NCBI GenBank assembly: GCA_035259385.1
Contig: DATFWL010000353.1
Coordinates: forward strand, 1-51,701
Direction of reading: 5' to 3'
DNA: 51,701 bases
DNA from: QHWK01 sp035259385
GTDB lineage: Bacteria; Acidobacteriota; Vicinamibacteria; Vicinamibacterales; CAVVIG01
Of the stretch, positions 7,412 to 15,199 are shown one piece after another (within the stretch, counting starts at the first letter, position 1; the number at the start of each line of letters is the position of its first letter). The notes under the pieces are model-generated. The model saw only the letters and a list, made by a program, of their open reading frames with translations. It was not told the origin of the DNA and made no database searches. Both the position numbers and the translations under genes were made by a program.

Positions 7412-8587
7412 TCACTTCACAGCGGTCAGCATGATCTCGACGCCTGCGTCCGCGCCCATCAGGCCGGCGCCGACGGTGGCGCGCGCGGGAAAGTCCTTGC
7501 CGAACACGGGGCGGTACGACTCGTTCATGTCGTTGAACTTCGTCAGGTCCGGCAGGTACACGACGGCGTCGACGACGTCCTTCCAGTCGTAGCCGGCTGC
7601 CTTCAGCGTGCGTCCGATCCGGACGAGCGATTCAGCCGTCTGTGCCTTGATGTCGCCTTTGTTCTCCGCCGTGTTGCCGAGGATCCCGGCGACGTACAAC
7701 CGGTTCCCCGTCTTGATCGCGGAGCTCAGGTTCGGGTTCTTCGTGCCGGGTTTCCCGTCAGCCGTCGGCGTCGTGTACGCGGTGTGGCCGCCGCCCTTGA
7801 CGGCGACCATCGTGATCTCGACGATGTAATCCGGCGACGTCAACAGCGTCTTCACGGTTGCGCGCGCGGGCGGGTCGGTGGGGAAGTAGGACTGGTACAC
7901 CTTGTTCATGTCCTGGAAGGCCGCCTGATCGGAGATGTAGACGCGCGACGCGGCCACGTCGCTGTAGGCGAAGCCGGCGGCCTTCAGCACCGCCGCGCCG
8001 TTCTCGAGCACCGCCTTGGTCTGCGCCGCCATGTCGCCCTTGATCGGCGTGTTGTCCTTGCCGTTGCGCGCGATCAGACCGGACAGAAACAGCGTGTTGC
8101 CGGTCTTGATCGCGTAGCTGTACGGATTCGGCGACGAGCTCCACTCGCTCGGGTTCACCACCACCCGCTCGCCGCCATTCGGGATCGCGACGACGGCGAT
8201 CTCGACCAACCCTTCGTTGAGCAGCGGCAGCATGACCGTGGTGCGGGCCGGCGGATCCTTCGTCCAGTAGGTGCGGTACACCTCGTTCATCGCCGCGAAA
8301 TCGCTCTGGTTCTTGAGATAGACCGTCACGCTCGCCGCGTTGGCGAGGCTCGAGCCGGCGGTCTTCAGCGTGGCGCTGATGCCGTCGAGGACCTGCTTGG
8401 TCTGTGCCTTGATGTCGCCGTTGCTGCCGAGCGTGCCAGCGACATAGACCAGGCCGCCGGCTTTGACCGCCGCGCTGAACGGCAGCGCCGGGTTGGCGCC
8501 GGGAAACACCTGTCGCGTGGACGACTGTGCAGAAGACATGGTCACCGCCGCGGAAAACATTGCGACGACTGCGAGCCCAACACGCAT
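7412..8587 (-). CDS. Secreted protein of three tandem RidA (YjgF/YER057c/UK114) domains
   Basis: A 391-residue protein with an N-terminal signal peptide (MRVGLAVVAMFSAAVTMSSAQ) followed by three RidA-type domains at roughly residues 22-145, 146-272 and 275-391. Each ends with the family's substrate-binding arginine in the motif PPARTTV, PPARATV and FPARATV. RidA is normally a 130-residue cytoplasmic homotrimer that hydrolyses reactive enamines/imines; here one chain carries three domains and has an export signal, so it may fold as an intramolecular trimer in the periplasm. Keeping Arg in all three suggests three working sites, but the real substrate is unknown. It is transcribed divergently from the SET gene with about 40 bases between starts. 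Confidence 0.88.
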   Translation of the reverse strand: MRVGLAVVAMFSAAVTMSSAQSSTRQVFPGANPALPFSAAVKAGGLVYVAGTLGSNGDIKAQTKQVLDGISATLKTAGSSLANAASVTVYLKNQSDFAAMNEVYRTYWTKDPPARTTVMLPLLNEGLVEIAVVAIPNGGERVVVNPSEWSSSPNPYSYAIKTGNTLFLSGLIARNGKDNTPIKGDMAAQTKAVLENGAAVLKAAGFAYSDVAASRVYISDQAAFQDMNKVYQSYFPTDPPARATVKTLLTSPDYIVEITMVAVKGGGHTAYTTPTADGKPGTKNPNLSSAIKTGNRLYVAGILGNTAENKGDIKAQTAESLVRIGRTLKAAGYDWKDVVDAVVYLPDLTKFNDMNESYRPVFGKDFPARATVGAGLMGADAGVEIMLTAVK

Positions 8588-8614
8588 GCGATCGCTCCTT
8601 GAGTGACGCCATTC

Positions 8615-8620
8615 TATACT
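8615..8620 (+). promoter_or_regulatory. Candidate -10 box for the SET gene (leaderless start)
   Basis: TATACT lies exactly six bases before GTG 8627, so transcription would begin at or next to the start codon and give a leaderless mRNA. There is no ribosome-binding site before either possible start, which fits. No convincing -35 box is seen. Confidence 0.45.
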
Positions 8621-8626
8621 TACTGC

Positions 8627-9019
8627 GTGATTCAGAAGCGGCGATCGAGGATCCATGGGTGGGGTGTCTACGCAACCAAGGCGATTCCGAAGAACAAGCG
8701 GATTATTCACTACGCCGGGGAGAAGATTTCCAACCAGGAGAGCCTGAAGCGGGAGCGGCGCTACATCCAGCGCGGCCACATCTGGTGCTTCAAGCTCACC
8801 AACCGCACCGTGATCGACGCCGGCGTCGGCGGCAACGACGCGCGCTTCATCAACCATTCCTGCCGCCCCAACTGCTACATCCACATCGTCGACGGCACGA
8901 TCTGGATTCGCGCCGCGCGCGCGATCCGCCGTGGCGAGGAGCTGACCTACAACTACAACACCGACGGCGAAGGGCTGATCCGGTGCCTCTGCCGGCCCGG
9001 CTGTCAGACGCTGTTGTGA
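8627..9019 (+). CDS. SET-domain protein, putative lysine methyltransferase
   Basis: A 130-residue, single-domain SET protein (from GTG 8627; GTG 8603 would add eight residues). It shows the SET landmarks in order: RRSRIHGWGVYAT (N-SET, SAM contact GWG), NDARFINHSCRPNC (the NHSC pseudoknot motif), GEELTYNYN (catalytic Tyr region) and a post-SET-like CLCRPGC. The family transfers a methyl group from S-adenosylmethionine to lysines; bacterial members have been reported in several phyla, with targets such as histone-like or ribosomal proteins in a few cases. Its target here is unknown. It overlaps the following hydrolase gene by four bases (GTGA), so the two are coupled. Start choice rests on the -10 spacing and the usual family N-terminus. 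Confidence 0.85.
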   Translation: MIQKRRSRIHGWGVYATKAIPKNKRIIHYAGEKISNQESLKRERRYIQRGHIWCFKLTNRTVIDAGVGGNDARFINHSCRPNCYIHIVDGTIWIRAARAIRRGEELTYNYNTDGEGLIRCLCRPGCQTLL

Positions 9020-9657
9020 AGGTCCTCTACCTGCACGGCTTCGCCTCGTCGCCGGGCTCGACGAAGGTCGGCTACTTCACCGAGCGGTTCCGGGAGCGCG
9101 GGATCGACGTCCATGCCCCGGATTTCAACCAGCCGGAGTTCAGAACGCTGACCCTCACGCGGATGCTCGACCAGCTGAGCGCGGCGCTGACCACGACGCC
9201 GGGCGCCGCGACCCTGATCGGATCGAGTCTCGGCGGCACGCTTGCCATTCTCGCGGCCGCGAATAATCCGACGCGCGTCGAGCGCCTCGTCCTGATGGCG
9301 CCGGCGGTGATGTTCGCGAAGCCCGGCCACCATCTGCTGCCGCCGGAGCGCGTGGACGAGTGGCGGCGCCGCGGCGCGCTGCCGTTCTTCCACTACGCCT
9401 ACAACGAGGAGCGCGACCTGAACGTCGAGTTTTACGAAGACAGTCTGCAGCACGACGCCTTCGGCGCCGCGTTCAGCCAGCCGACGCTGATCTTCCAGGG
9501 CATGCGCGACGCCTCGGTGGACTACCGGACCGTCGAGGCGTTCGCGCAGGGGCGCTCGAACGTCACGCTGTCGCTGCTGGACGACGACCATCAGCTGATT
9601 GCGAGCCTGCCACGCATGTGGACCGACATGCGGGCGTTTCTCGAACTCGACACATGA
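9016..9657 (+). CDS. Alpha/beta-fold hydrolase, YqiA/YcfP-type esterase
   Basis: A 213-residue small alpha/beta hydrolase. It begins with VLYLHGFASSPGSTK (the oxyanion-side HG motif), has the nucleophile elbow GSSLGG with Ser71, and later FQGMRDASVD and DDDHQL that supply the acid and histidine. This is the compact fold of YqiA/YcfP-like esterases, cytoplasmic and acting on short-chain esters in vitro. It starts at GTG 9016, overlapping the SET stop by four bases, and its own stop overlaps the next ATG (ATGA), so it is the middle gene of a coupled trio. What ties it to a SET protein is unknown. Confidence 0.85.
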   Translation: MKVLYLHGFASSPGSTKVGYFTERFRERGIDVHAPDFNQPEFRTLTLTRMLDQLSAALTTTPGAATLIGSSLGGTLAILAAANNPTRVERLVLMAPAVMFAKPGHHLLPPERVDEWRRRGALPFFHYAYNEERDLNVEFYEDSLQHDAFGAAFSQPTLIFQGMRDASVDYRTVEAFAQGRSNVTLSLLDDDHQLIASLPRMWTDMRAFLELDT

Positions 9658-11273
9658 AACCCCCCGACACAAAAAGCAACCGCGGCGCACGCAGAGCACG
9701 CAGAGATCTTTTTTTACAGCTCATGGTTGCGGCGCTGCTTGTCTGCTCGGGACCCATCGGCGCAACGAACCAGAACCAGAACGAGAACCAGAACCAGAAC
9801 CAAAAGAACCAGAACCAGAACCTCGAACGGCGAACCCCGAACCCCGAACCCAGCGTCCGCGTCGGCTTCGCGAAGCCCGGCGGCGGTTACACCGTCGTCG
9901 AGATGCCACTGGAGACTTACGTGGCGCGCGTGCTCGCGGGAGAGGCCGCGCGCGACAGCCCGCCGGCCGCGCTCGAAGCGCTGGCGATCACCATCCGCAC
10001 GTTCGCGCGCGCGAACCGCGGACGCCACCGCGCCGACGGCTTCGACCTGTGCGATCAGACGCATTGTCAGGTCGTGCGCACCGCGACGGCGGCAACCGAG
10101 CGTGCCGCCGCCGTCACCGGGGGGCGGCTGCTCGTTCGCGCCGGCCAGGTGGCGACGGTGTACTACAGCGCGTCGTGCGGCGGCCACACCGCCGCACCGT
10201 CGGAGGTCTGGCCCGGTCACGAAGACCTGGCGTACCTGCCGTCGAAAGCGGACGAGGCGTGCGAGCGCATGCCGGCATGGGACGCGGAGCTGGTGACGGC
10301 GGATCTCGTGCGCGCACTCCGTGCGTCCGGATACCGCGGCTCGCTGCGCGCGATGAAGATCGTGTCGCACACGGCGTCCGGCCGGGTCGCGATCCTGCGC
10401 CTCGACGGCCTCACGCCCGATCTCATTTCAGGACAGGATCTGCGCGTGGTCGTCGGCCGCACGCTGGGCTGGCAGCACATCAAGAGCACCGCGTTCGATC
10501 TGAAAAAGGAAGACGACGTTTACCGCTTCAGCGGCCATGGCTCCGGTCATGGCGTCGGCCTGTGCGTGATCGGATCGGCGCGCCTCGCGGAACGGGGGAT
10601 GACGACGGACAAGATTCTTGCGCGCTACTTCCCTGGTCTCGAGGTCGCGCGCGACCGCGACCGGCCGATCACGACGGAGGCCGCAGCGCGGCCAGCACCG
10701 CCGGCCGCCGCCGCGCTCCCGCGGCCGGCGCCGGACGTGGCGCTGTCATTGCCAGACGAAGACGAAGGGGATCGAGCGGTGATTCAGCGCCAGGTCCTGC
10801 GTGCGCGTGACGACATGGCACAGGCGCTGGGCGTCGCGCCGCCGCCGCGCGTCACGGTCCGGTTCCATACGACGACCGACGACTACGAACAGGCGACCGG
10901 GCGCGCCTGGTTCACGTCGGGCGCGTATGTCGACGGCGAGCTGCACCTGCTGCCGCTCGCCACTCTGCGCAGCCGGGACCTTCTCGATCGCACGATCCGG
11001 CACGAGCTGGTTCACATGATGATCGACGGGCCGCTGGCGTCGCGGCCGGCGTGGGTGAGAGAGGGTGGGGCGATCTATTTTGCGGGAGGGCCGCCGGTCG
11101 CGAGCGAGCCGCAGCGTCCGGCGTTCAAGCTGGATCCCCGCGCCTCGTGTCCGAGCGACAGCGAGCTGCTGGCTCCGGTGTCGGTCGGCGCGCTGGCCAA
11201 CGCCTTCGCGCGCGCCCGCGCGTGCTTCGCGAAGCAGATGGCGGCTGGCAGAAGCTGGAAGGAGGTTAGATGA
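9654..11273 (+). CDS. SpoIID/LytB-domain protein fused to a C-terminal HEXXH metallopeptidase-like domain
   Basis: A 539-residue exported protein. The N-terminus is basic then hydrophobic (LFLQLMVAALLVCSG), a signal peptide, followed by a strange Asn/Gln stretch (NQNQNENQNQNQ) encoded by AACCAG hexamers. Residues about 65-330 match SpoIID/LytB: MPLETYVARVLAGEA, ALEALAITIRTFA, YYSASCGGHT and the C-terminal HGSGHGVGLC...GSARLAERGM. SpoIID is a lytic transglycosylase-like enzyme on peptidoglycan; LytB-type homologs stimulate amidases. After a Pro/Ala linker, the last 150 residues carry HELVHMMIDG (about 449) and EGGAIYFAGG, the gluzincin/peptidase MA-like zinc motif. The fusion suggests a cell-wall-remodelling enzyme. 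ATG 9654 overlaps the prior stop; ATG 9723 is a possible alternative that skips a repeat-like stretch. Confidence 0.85.
   Translation: MKPPDTKSNRGARRARRDLFLQLMVAALLVCSGPIGATNQNQNENQNQNQKNQNQNLERRTPNPEPSVRVGFAKPGGGYTVVEMPLETYVARVLAGEAARDSPPAALEALAITIRTFARANRGRHRADGFDLCDQTHCQVVRTATAATERAAAVTGGRLLVRAGQVATVYYSASCGGHTAAPSEVWPGHEDLAYLPSKADEACERMPAWDAELVTADLVRALRASGYRGSLRAMKIVSHTASGRVAILRLDGLTPDLISGQDLRVVVGRTLGWQHIKSTAFDLKKEDDVYRFSGHGSGHGVGLCVIGSARLAERGMTTDKILARYFPGLEVARDRDRPITTEAAARPAPPAAAALPRPAPDVALSLPDEDEGDRAVIQRQVLRARDDMAQALGVAPPPRVTVRFHTTTDDYEQATGRAWFTSGAYVDGELHLLPLATLRSRDLLDRTIRHELVHMMIDGPLASRPAWVREGGAIYFAGGPPVASEPQRPAFKLDPRASCPSDSELLAPVSVGALANAFARARACFAKQMAAGRSWKEVR
9769..9852 (+). repeat. 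AACCAG/AACCCCG microrepeat tract inside a coding region
   Basis: About nine imperfect copies of AACCAG followed by CGAACCC-type words. Because the unit is six bases the frame is kept and it encodes NQNQNENQ and then TPNPEP. An upstream stretch (9685-9707) contains a direct repeat ACGCAGAGC. These match in style the intergenic tracts of this window and look like an intergenic tract drawn into the reading frame. Confidence 0.7.
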
Positions 11274-11723
11274 ATCGAAGTGTCATCCTCTTTGATGTTT
11301 TCTGCGTATTCGACAGATAATTGGCCGCGGCGAGCGGCCAACCCGGGCTGTAGCACCCTAATATTTCCTATCGGCTGCTCCGGGAGATCGGCCTGCGTTT
11401 GTTCGGGCCGACGAACTTCAACGACCACACCGGCACTCAGACGCCGGGGCGCATCGGTACCCGTACTGCGGCGTGCCGTCAACTTCCGCGTGTTTTCTGA
11501 CGAGAACGTTCACCTTGGCGGACATGAAGCGGGTCGGCTCCGTCGGGGATTCGGTCACTGTCGGCGTTGCGCGGCTCGCCGCGGCATTTCAGGCCGTTCA
11601 GAGTGTGCGCGCGGTGCGCGCCTGCGGCGTGCTGCTGGCGTCCGAAATGCAAGTGCCGGCCCATGTGGTCCTCACTCACCGCGACCTCCGCCTCAACAGT
11701 CTCTCGAACTCAGCAACGCTCCC
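11274..11723. other. 450-base gap before the oxidoreductase gene, with one hairpin
   Basis: No convincing gene: the frame of the downstream oxidoreductase is open through it but the translation is low-quality and unlike any family. One perfect hairpin, TTGGCCGC (11321-11328), loop GGCGA, GCGGCCAA (11334-11341), could terminate the SpoIID transcript, though it lacks a T run. The rest should hold the promoter of the oxidoreductase - glycosyltransferase genes; I see no clear boxes. Confidence 0.4.
11321..11341 (+). terminator. Hairpin after the SpoIID gene
   Basis: Perfect 8-bp stem TTGGCCGC/GCGGCCAA with loop GGCGA, 48 bases after the stop at 11273. No T-tract follows, so it may be a weak terminator or an mRNA 3' end-protecting stem. 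Confidence 0.45.
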
Positions 11724-13922
11724 ATGAAACAAGTGCTCAGACGCGGCATCGGCGAAATGATCGTCGCCGACGTGCCCGAACCGGTCGCTTCGTCGCAGCA
11801 GGTGCTGGTACACCCGCTCTACTCGCTCATCAGCAGCGGCACGGAGACGGCGAACATTCACCAGGACGGCGTCATCAAAGAGGTCGCCCACAACCCGTCG
11901 CACATTCGCAAGGTGCTCGACGTCATGAAGGTGAACGGCCCGCTGCGCACGCTGGCCGAGGTGCGGGCGAAGTTCAGTGAGTATGCGGTGCTCGGCTACT
12001 CGGGCGCCGGCGTCGTCGTCGGCAAGCACGCGGCCGTGGGCGATCTTCAAATCGGCGACCGCGTCGCGTACGGCGGCGAAGGCACCGGCCACGGTGAAGT
12101 GATTGTCACCGGCCGCAAGCTGGTGGCGCGCATTCCCGACGATGTGAGCTTCGACCACGCGTCGTTCACGACGCTGGGCAGCATCGCGCTCAACTCGATC
12201 CGCATCGCGAACATCCAGCTTGGCGAGATGGTCGTCGTGATCGGGCTCGGGCTGGTGGGCCAGCTCGTCGCGCAGCTCGCGCGGCTCCAGGGTGCCGTGG
12301 TGATTGCCTCGGATCTCAACCACCACCGCGTCGAGATGGCGACCTCGATGGGCGCCGATCACGGCGTGATTTCGGGTGACGGGCTTCGCGACGCGGTGTC
12401 GGCGCTGACCAACGGCCGGTTCGCCGACTGCGTGATCGTCGCGGCCGCTGCCAAGTCTGCCGGTCCCTGCCGCGCGGCGCTTTCGGTCTGCCGCGATCGC
12501 GGCCGCATCGTCGTCGTCGGCGCGGTCGAGATGAGCTTTCCATGGAACGACATGTACTTGAAGGAGATCCAGCTGCTGATGTCGCGGGCCTACGGTCCCG
12601 GCAGCTACGATCCGAGCTACGAGCAGCGCGGGCAGGACTATCCGCTGCCGTACGTCCGCTGGACGGAGAACCGGAACATGGAAGAGTTCCTGCGGCTCCT
12701 GTCGCGGAAGCAGATCAACGTGGCGCCACTCGTCTCGCACACCTACACGCTGGACCAAGCGCCGGCCGCCTATCAGACGATCGTGGACCCGTCGACCAAC
12801 AGCCTCGCGGTTCTGCTCAAGTACGACGAAGCGCATGCGGACGCGGCAGTGAAGGCGTTTGCGCCCGCGCGGCGGCTCGATCTGTCCACGCCGGGTCCGC
12901 GCGGCGCGTCCGAGTTGCGCGTGGCGCTCGTCGGGTCAGGCAACCTGGCGCGCTGGGCACACCTGCCGGCGCTCAAATCGATTTCGGGCGCGAAGCTGCA
13001 CGCCGTGCACTCGGCCGCCGGCGCGCGCGGTCGGACGTACGGCGAACGGTTCGGCGCCGCGTACTGCACGACGGATTTCGAGCAGATCCTGGCCGACAAG
13101 GACGTCGACGTCGTCCTGATCACGAGCCGCAACCAGCACCACGCCGATCAGGCCGCGCGATCGCTCCGCGCCGGCAAGCATGTATTCGTCGAAAAGCCGA
13201 TGGCGCTGACGGCGGGCGAGTGCGACGACCTGATCGCAGCGACGTATGAGAGCGGCCGGCAGCTGACAGTGGGGTTCAACCGCCGCTTCGCACCGGATTA
13301 CGTGGGCCTGAAGAAAGCCCTGGCGGGACGATCGAGCCCGGCCGTCATGAGCTGCCGCATCAACTCGCCGGGCATCACCGAGCCGTACTGGATGGCCGAT
13401 CCGGCGATCGGCGGCGCGATTCTCGGCGAAGCCTGTCACTTCGTCGACCTGATGACGTGGCTGGTCGATGCCGAGCCGCTTCGCGTGGCCGCCTTCTCGC
13501 TGCCCATGGATCGCAAGCATCCGATCGGGCAGAACAACCTGACCGCGACGTTCCATTTTGCGGACGGATCGGTCGGGGCGCTGACGTACTGCACCGTCGG
13601 CAGCCGCACCTCGGGCGGCGAGCGGGTCGAAGTGTTCGCACAGGGTATCGGGGCCAGTACGGAGGACTTCCGCCGGCTCACTGTGCAGAAGGGCCTCGCC
13701 CGCACGTCGCGGCGGTGGTTTGCCGAGAAGGGGTACACGGCGCAGATGGAGTCGTTCTTTGCCTCGCTGCGGAGCGGCGGCGCGCTCGCGGTGAACGTGA
13801 TCGACGGCACGCGCGCGACGCTCGGCTGTCTCGCGATGCTCGAGGCCGCGCGCACCGCTTCGACCGTGGCGATCGATCTGCCGAAGGCTGACGCGCCGGT
13901 CACCACCGGAAGGATCGGGTGA
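11724..13922 (+). CDS. Bi-domain oxidoreductase: zinc-type alcohol dehydrogenase fused to Gfo/Idh/MocA dehydrogenase
   Basis: A 732-residue two-domain enzyme. Residues 1-375 form a medium-chain dehydrogenase: GYSGAGVVVGKH, GDRVAYGGEG and the nucleotide site VVVIGLGLVGQLVAQLA. From about 397, ELRVALVGSGNLARWAHLPAL starts a second Rossmann domain with EKPMALT (about 490), the Gfo/Idh/MocA hallmark with its catalytic Lys. This fusion is common inside exopolysaccharide and O-antigen loci and is thought to oxidise/reduce nucleotide or lipid-linked sugars, but its reaction is not known. Start ATG 11724 was preferred over the longer open frame from 11280, whose first 148 codons do not resemble the family. 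The stop overlaps the next ATG (TGATG), coupling it to the GT4 gene. Confidence 0.9.
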   Translation: MKQVLRRGIGEMIVADVPEPVASSQQVLVHPLYSLISSGTETANIHQDGVIKEVAHNPSHIRKVLDVMKVNGPLRTLAEVRAKFSEYAVLGYSGAGVVVGKHAAVGDLQIGDRVAYGGEGTGHGEVIVTGRKLVARIPDDVSFDHASFTTLGSIALNSIRIANIQLGEMVVVIGLGLVGQLVAQLARLQGAVVIASDLNHHRVEMATSMGADHGVISGDGLRDAVSALTNGRFADCVIVAAAAKSAGPCRAALSVCRDRGRIVVVGAVEMSFPWNDMYLKEIQLLMSRAYGPGSYDPSYEQRGQDYPLPYVRWTENRNMEEFLRLLSRKQINVAPLVSHTYTLDQAPAAYQTIVDPSTNSLAVLLKYDEAHADAAVKAFAPARRLDLSTPGPRGASELRVALVGSGNLARWAHLPALKSISGAKLHAVHSAAGARGRTYGERFGAAYCTTDFEQILADKDVDVVLITSRNQHHADQAARSLRAGKHVFVEKPMALTAGECDDLIAATYESGRQLTVGFNRRFAPDYVGLKKALAGRSSPAVMSCRINSPGITEPYWMADPAIGGAILGEACHFVDLMTWLVDAEPLRVAAFSLPMDRKHPIGQNNLTATFHFADGSVGALTYCTVGSRTSGGERVEVFAQGIGASTEDFRRLTVQKGLARTSRRWFAEKGYTAQMESFFASLRSGGALAVNVIDGTRATLGCLAMLEAARTASTVAIDLPKADAPVTTGRIG

Positions 13923-15046
13923 TGGGCACGCAGAAAGCGCGGATCCGTGTCCTGCTCGTCGCGCCGTCGCTGCAGATCCTCGGCGGCCAGGCCGTGCAGG
14001 CGACGCGACTGCTCTCGGCGATCTCCAAGGATCCGTCAGTGACGATCGACTTCCAGCCGCTCGATCCGCAGCTGCCGGCGGCCCTCGGGTTCGTCAAGCA
14101 CATGAAGTTCGTTCGAACGGTCGTGACGTGGCTGGAGTACGTGGGCATCCTGCTGCTCCGGGCGCGGCACTACGACATCCTGCACGTCTTCACGGCCGCG
14201 TACACCTCCTACATGCTCTGGACGATTCCTGCGCTGGCCGTGGCCAAGTTCTACGGCAAGAGTATCGTGGTGAACTACCGCGACGGCCAGGCGGAGGATC
14301 ACCTGCGCAACTGGCGCACCGCGCTGCCGACGATTCGCCGGATGGATGCGATCATCTCGCCGTCGGGATTCCTCGTCGACGTCTTCGCGAAGTTTGGCGT
14401 TCGCATCCAGTCCATCTCCAACATCCTCGACGTCGGGACGTTCACGTACCGGCGCCGGCGGGAGTTGCGGCCGGTGTTCCTGCACAACCGGATCCTGGAG
14501 CCGCTGTACAACGTGCCGTGCACGCTCCGGGCGTTCCAGATCGTCCAACAGCACTATCCGGCGGCATCGCTGACGGTCGCGCACTCGGGGCCGCTGCGGA
14601 CTTCGCTGGAGGCGCTGGCCGCTGAACTCGGCCTGCGAAACACGCGGTTCATCGGCCGCGTTCCGCACGCCGAGGTCGCGGCGCTGTACGACGCTGCCGA
14701 TGTGTACCTGACGAGCCCCGATATCGACTGCATGCCCGGCTCGATTCTCGAGTGTTTCGCATCGGGCCTGCCGGTGGTCGCCACGCGAGCCGGCGGGATC
14801 CCGTACATCGCCACGGACCAGGAGACGGCGCTGCTCGTCCCAATCGGCGATCACGCGGCCATGGCCGAGGCCGCGCTCCGGTACCTTCGGGATCCCGATC
14901 TGGTGGAGCGCATCACGTTGAACGCGCGCAACAGCTGCGACCGCTACACGGAAGCGCCCGTGCGTGACGCCTGGGTCGCGCTCTATCGGCGGCTGGTCTC
15001 GCGCCCCGAATTCGACGCGCAGCGGAGCCATGCTCAAAGCGCTTGA
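13922..15046 (+). CDS. GT4-family glycosyltransferase
   Basis: A 374-residue GT-B fold glycosyltransferase. The N-terminal nucleotide-free domain opens with IRVLLVAPSLQILGGQAVQATRLL (glycine loop GGQA), and the C-terminal donor domain has RFIGRVPHAEVAALYDAADVYLTSPDIDCMPGSILECFASGLPVVATRAGGIP, the E-x7-E type donor site of GT4. No membrane segments. It would add a sugar to a lipid-linked repeat unit in the cytoplasm. The broken glycosyltransferase at 36940-37407 resembles this gene at both ends, so the two may be paralogs. GTG 13919 is a possible alternative start. The donor and acceptor sugars are unknown. Confidence 0.9.
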   Translation: MGTQKARIRVLLVAPSLQILGGQAVQATRLLSAISKDPSVTIDFQPLDPQLPAALGFVKHMKFVRTVVTWLEYVGILLLRARHYDILHVFTAAYTSYMLWTIPALAVAKFYGKSIVVNYRDGQAEDHLRNWRTALPTIRRMDAIISPSGFLVDVFAKFGVRIQSISNILDVGTFTYRRRRELRPVFLHNRILEPLYNVPCTLRAFQIVQQHYPAASLTVAHSGPLRTSLEALAAELGLRNTRFIGRVPHAEVAALYDAADVYLTSPDIDCMPGSILECFASGLPVVATRAGGIPYIATDQETALLVPIGDHAAMAEAALRYLRDPDLVERITLNARNSCDRYTEAPVRDAWVALYRRLVSRPEFDAQRSHAQSA

Positions 15047-15199
15047 GCAGGACTGCGGCAAGAGCGCGAGCCGGGACGGGACGCACGCTCGAGCGACGAC
15101 GATTCGCTGAAGACGCGATTGCAGCGATTCGAGACAACCTCGCAGCGCGGTCGTGTGATGGGCCTGCAGACTCAGCTATGCGCGCCTCTGACATAGCGC

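Noticed and set aside
11280..11723. N-terminal extension of the oxidoreductase frame
   Set aside because: The 148 extra codons read as random GC-rich sequence; the family begins at the ATG 11724.
11473..11727. Small plus-strand frame of 84 codons before the bi-domain oxidoreductase
   Set aside because: No ribosome site, no recognisable domain, and it ends inside the next start.
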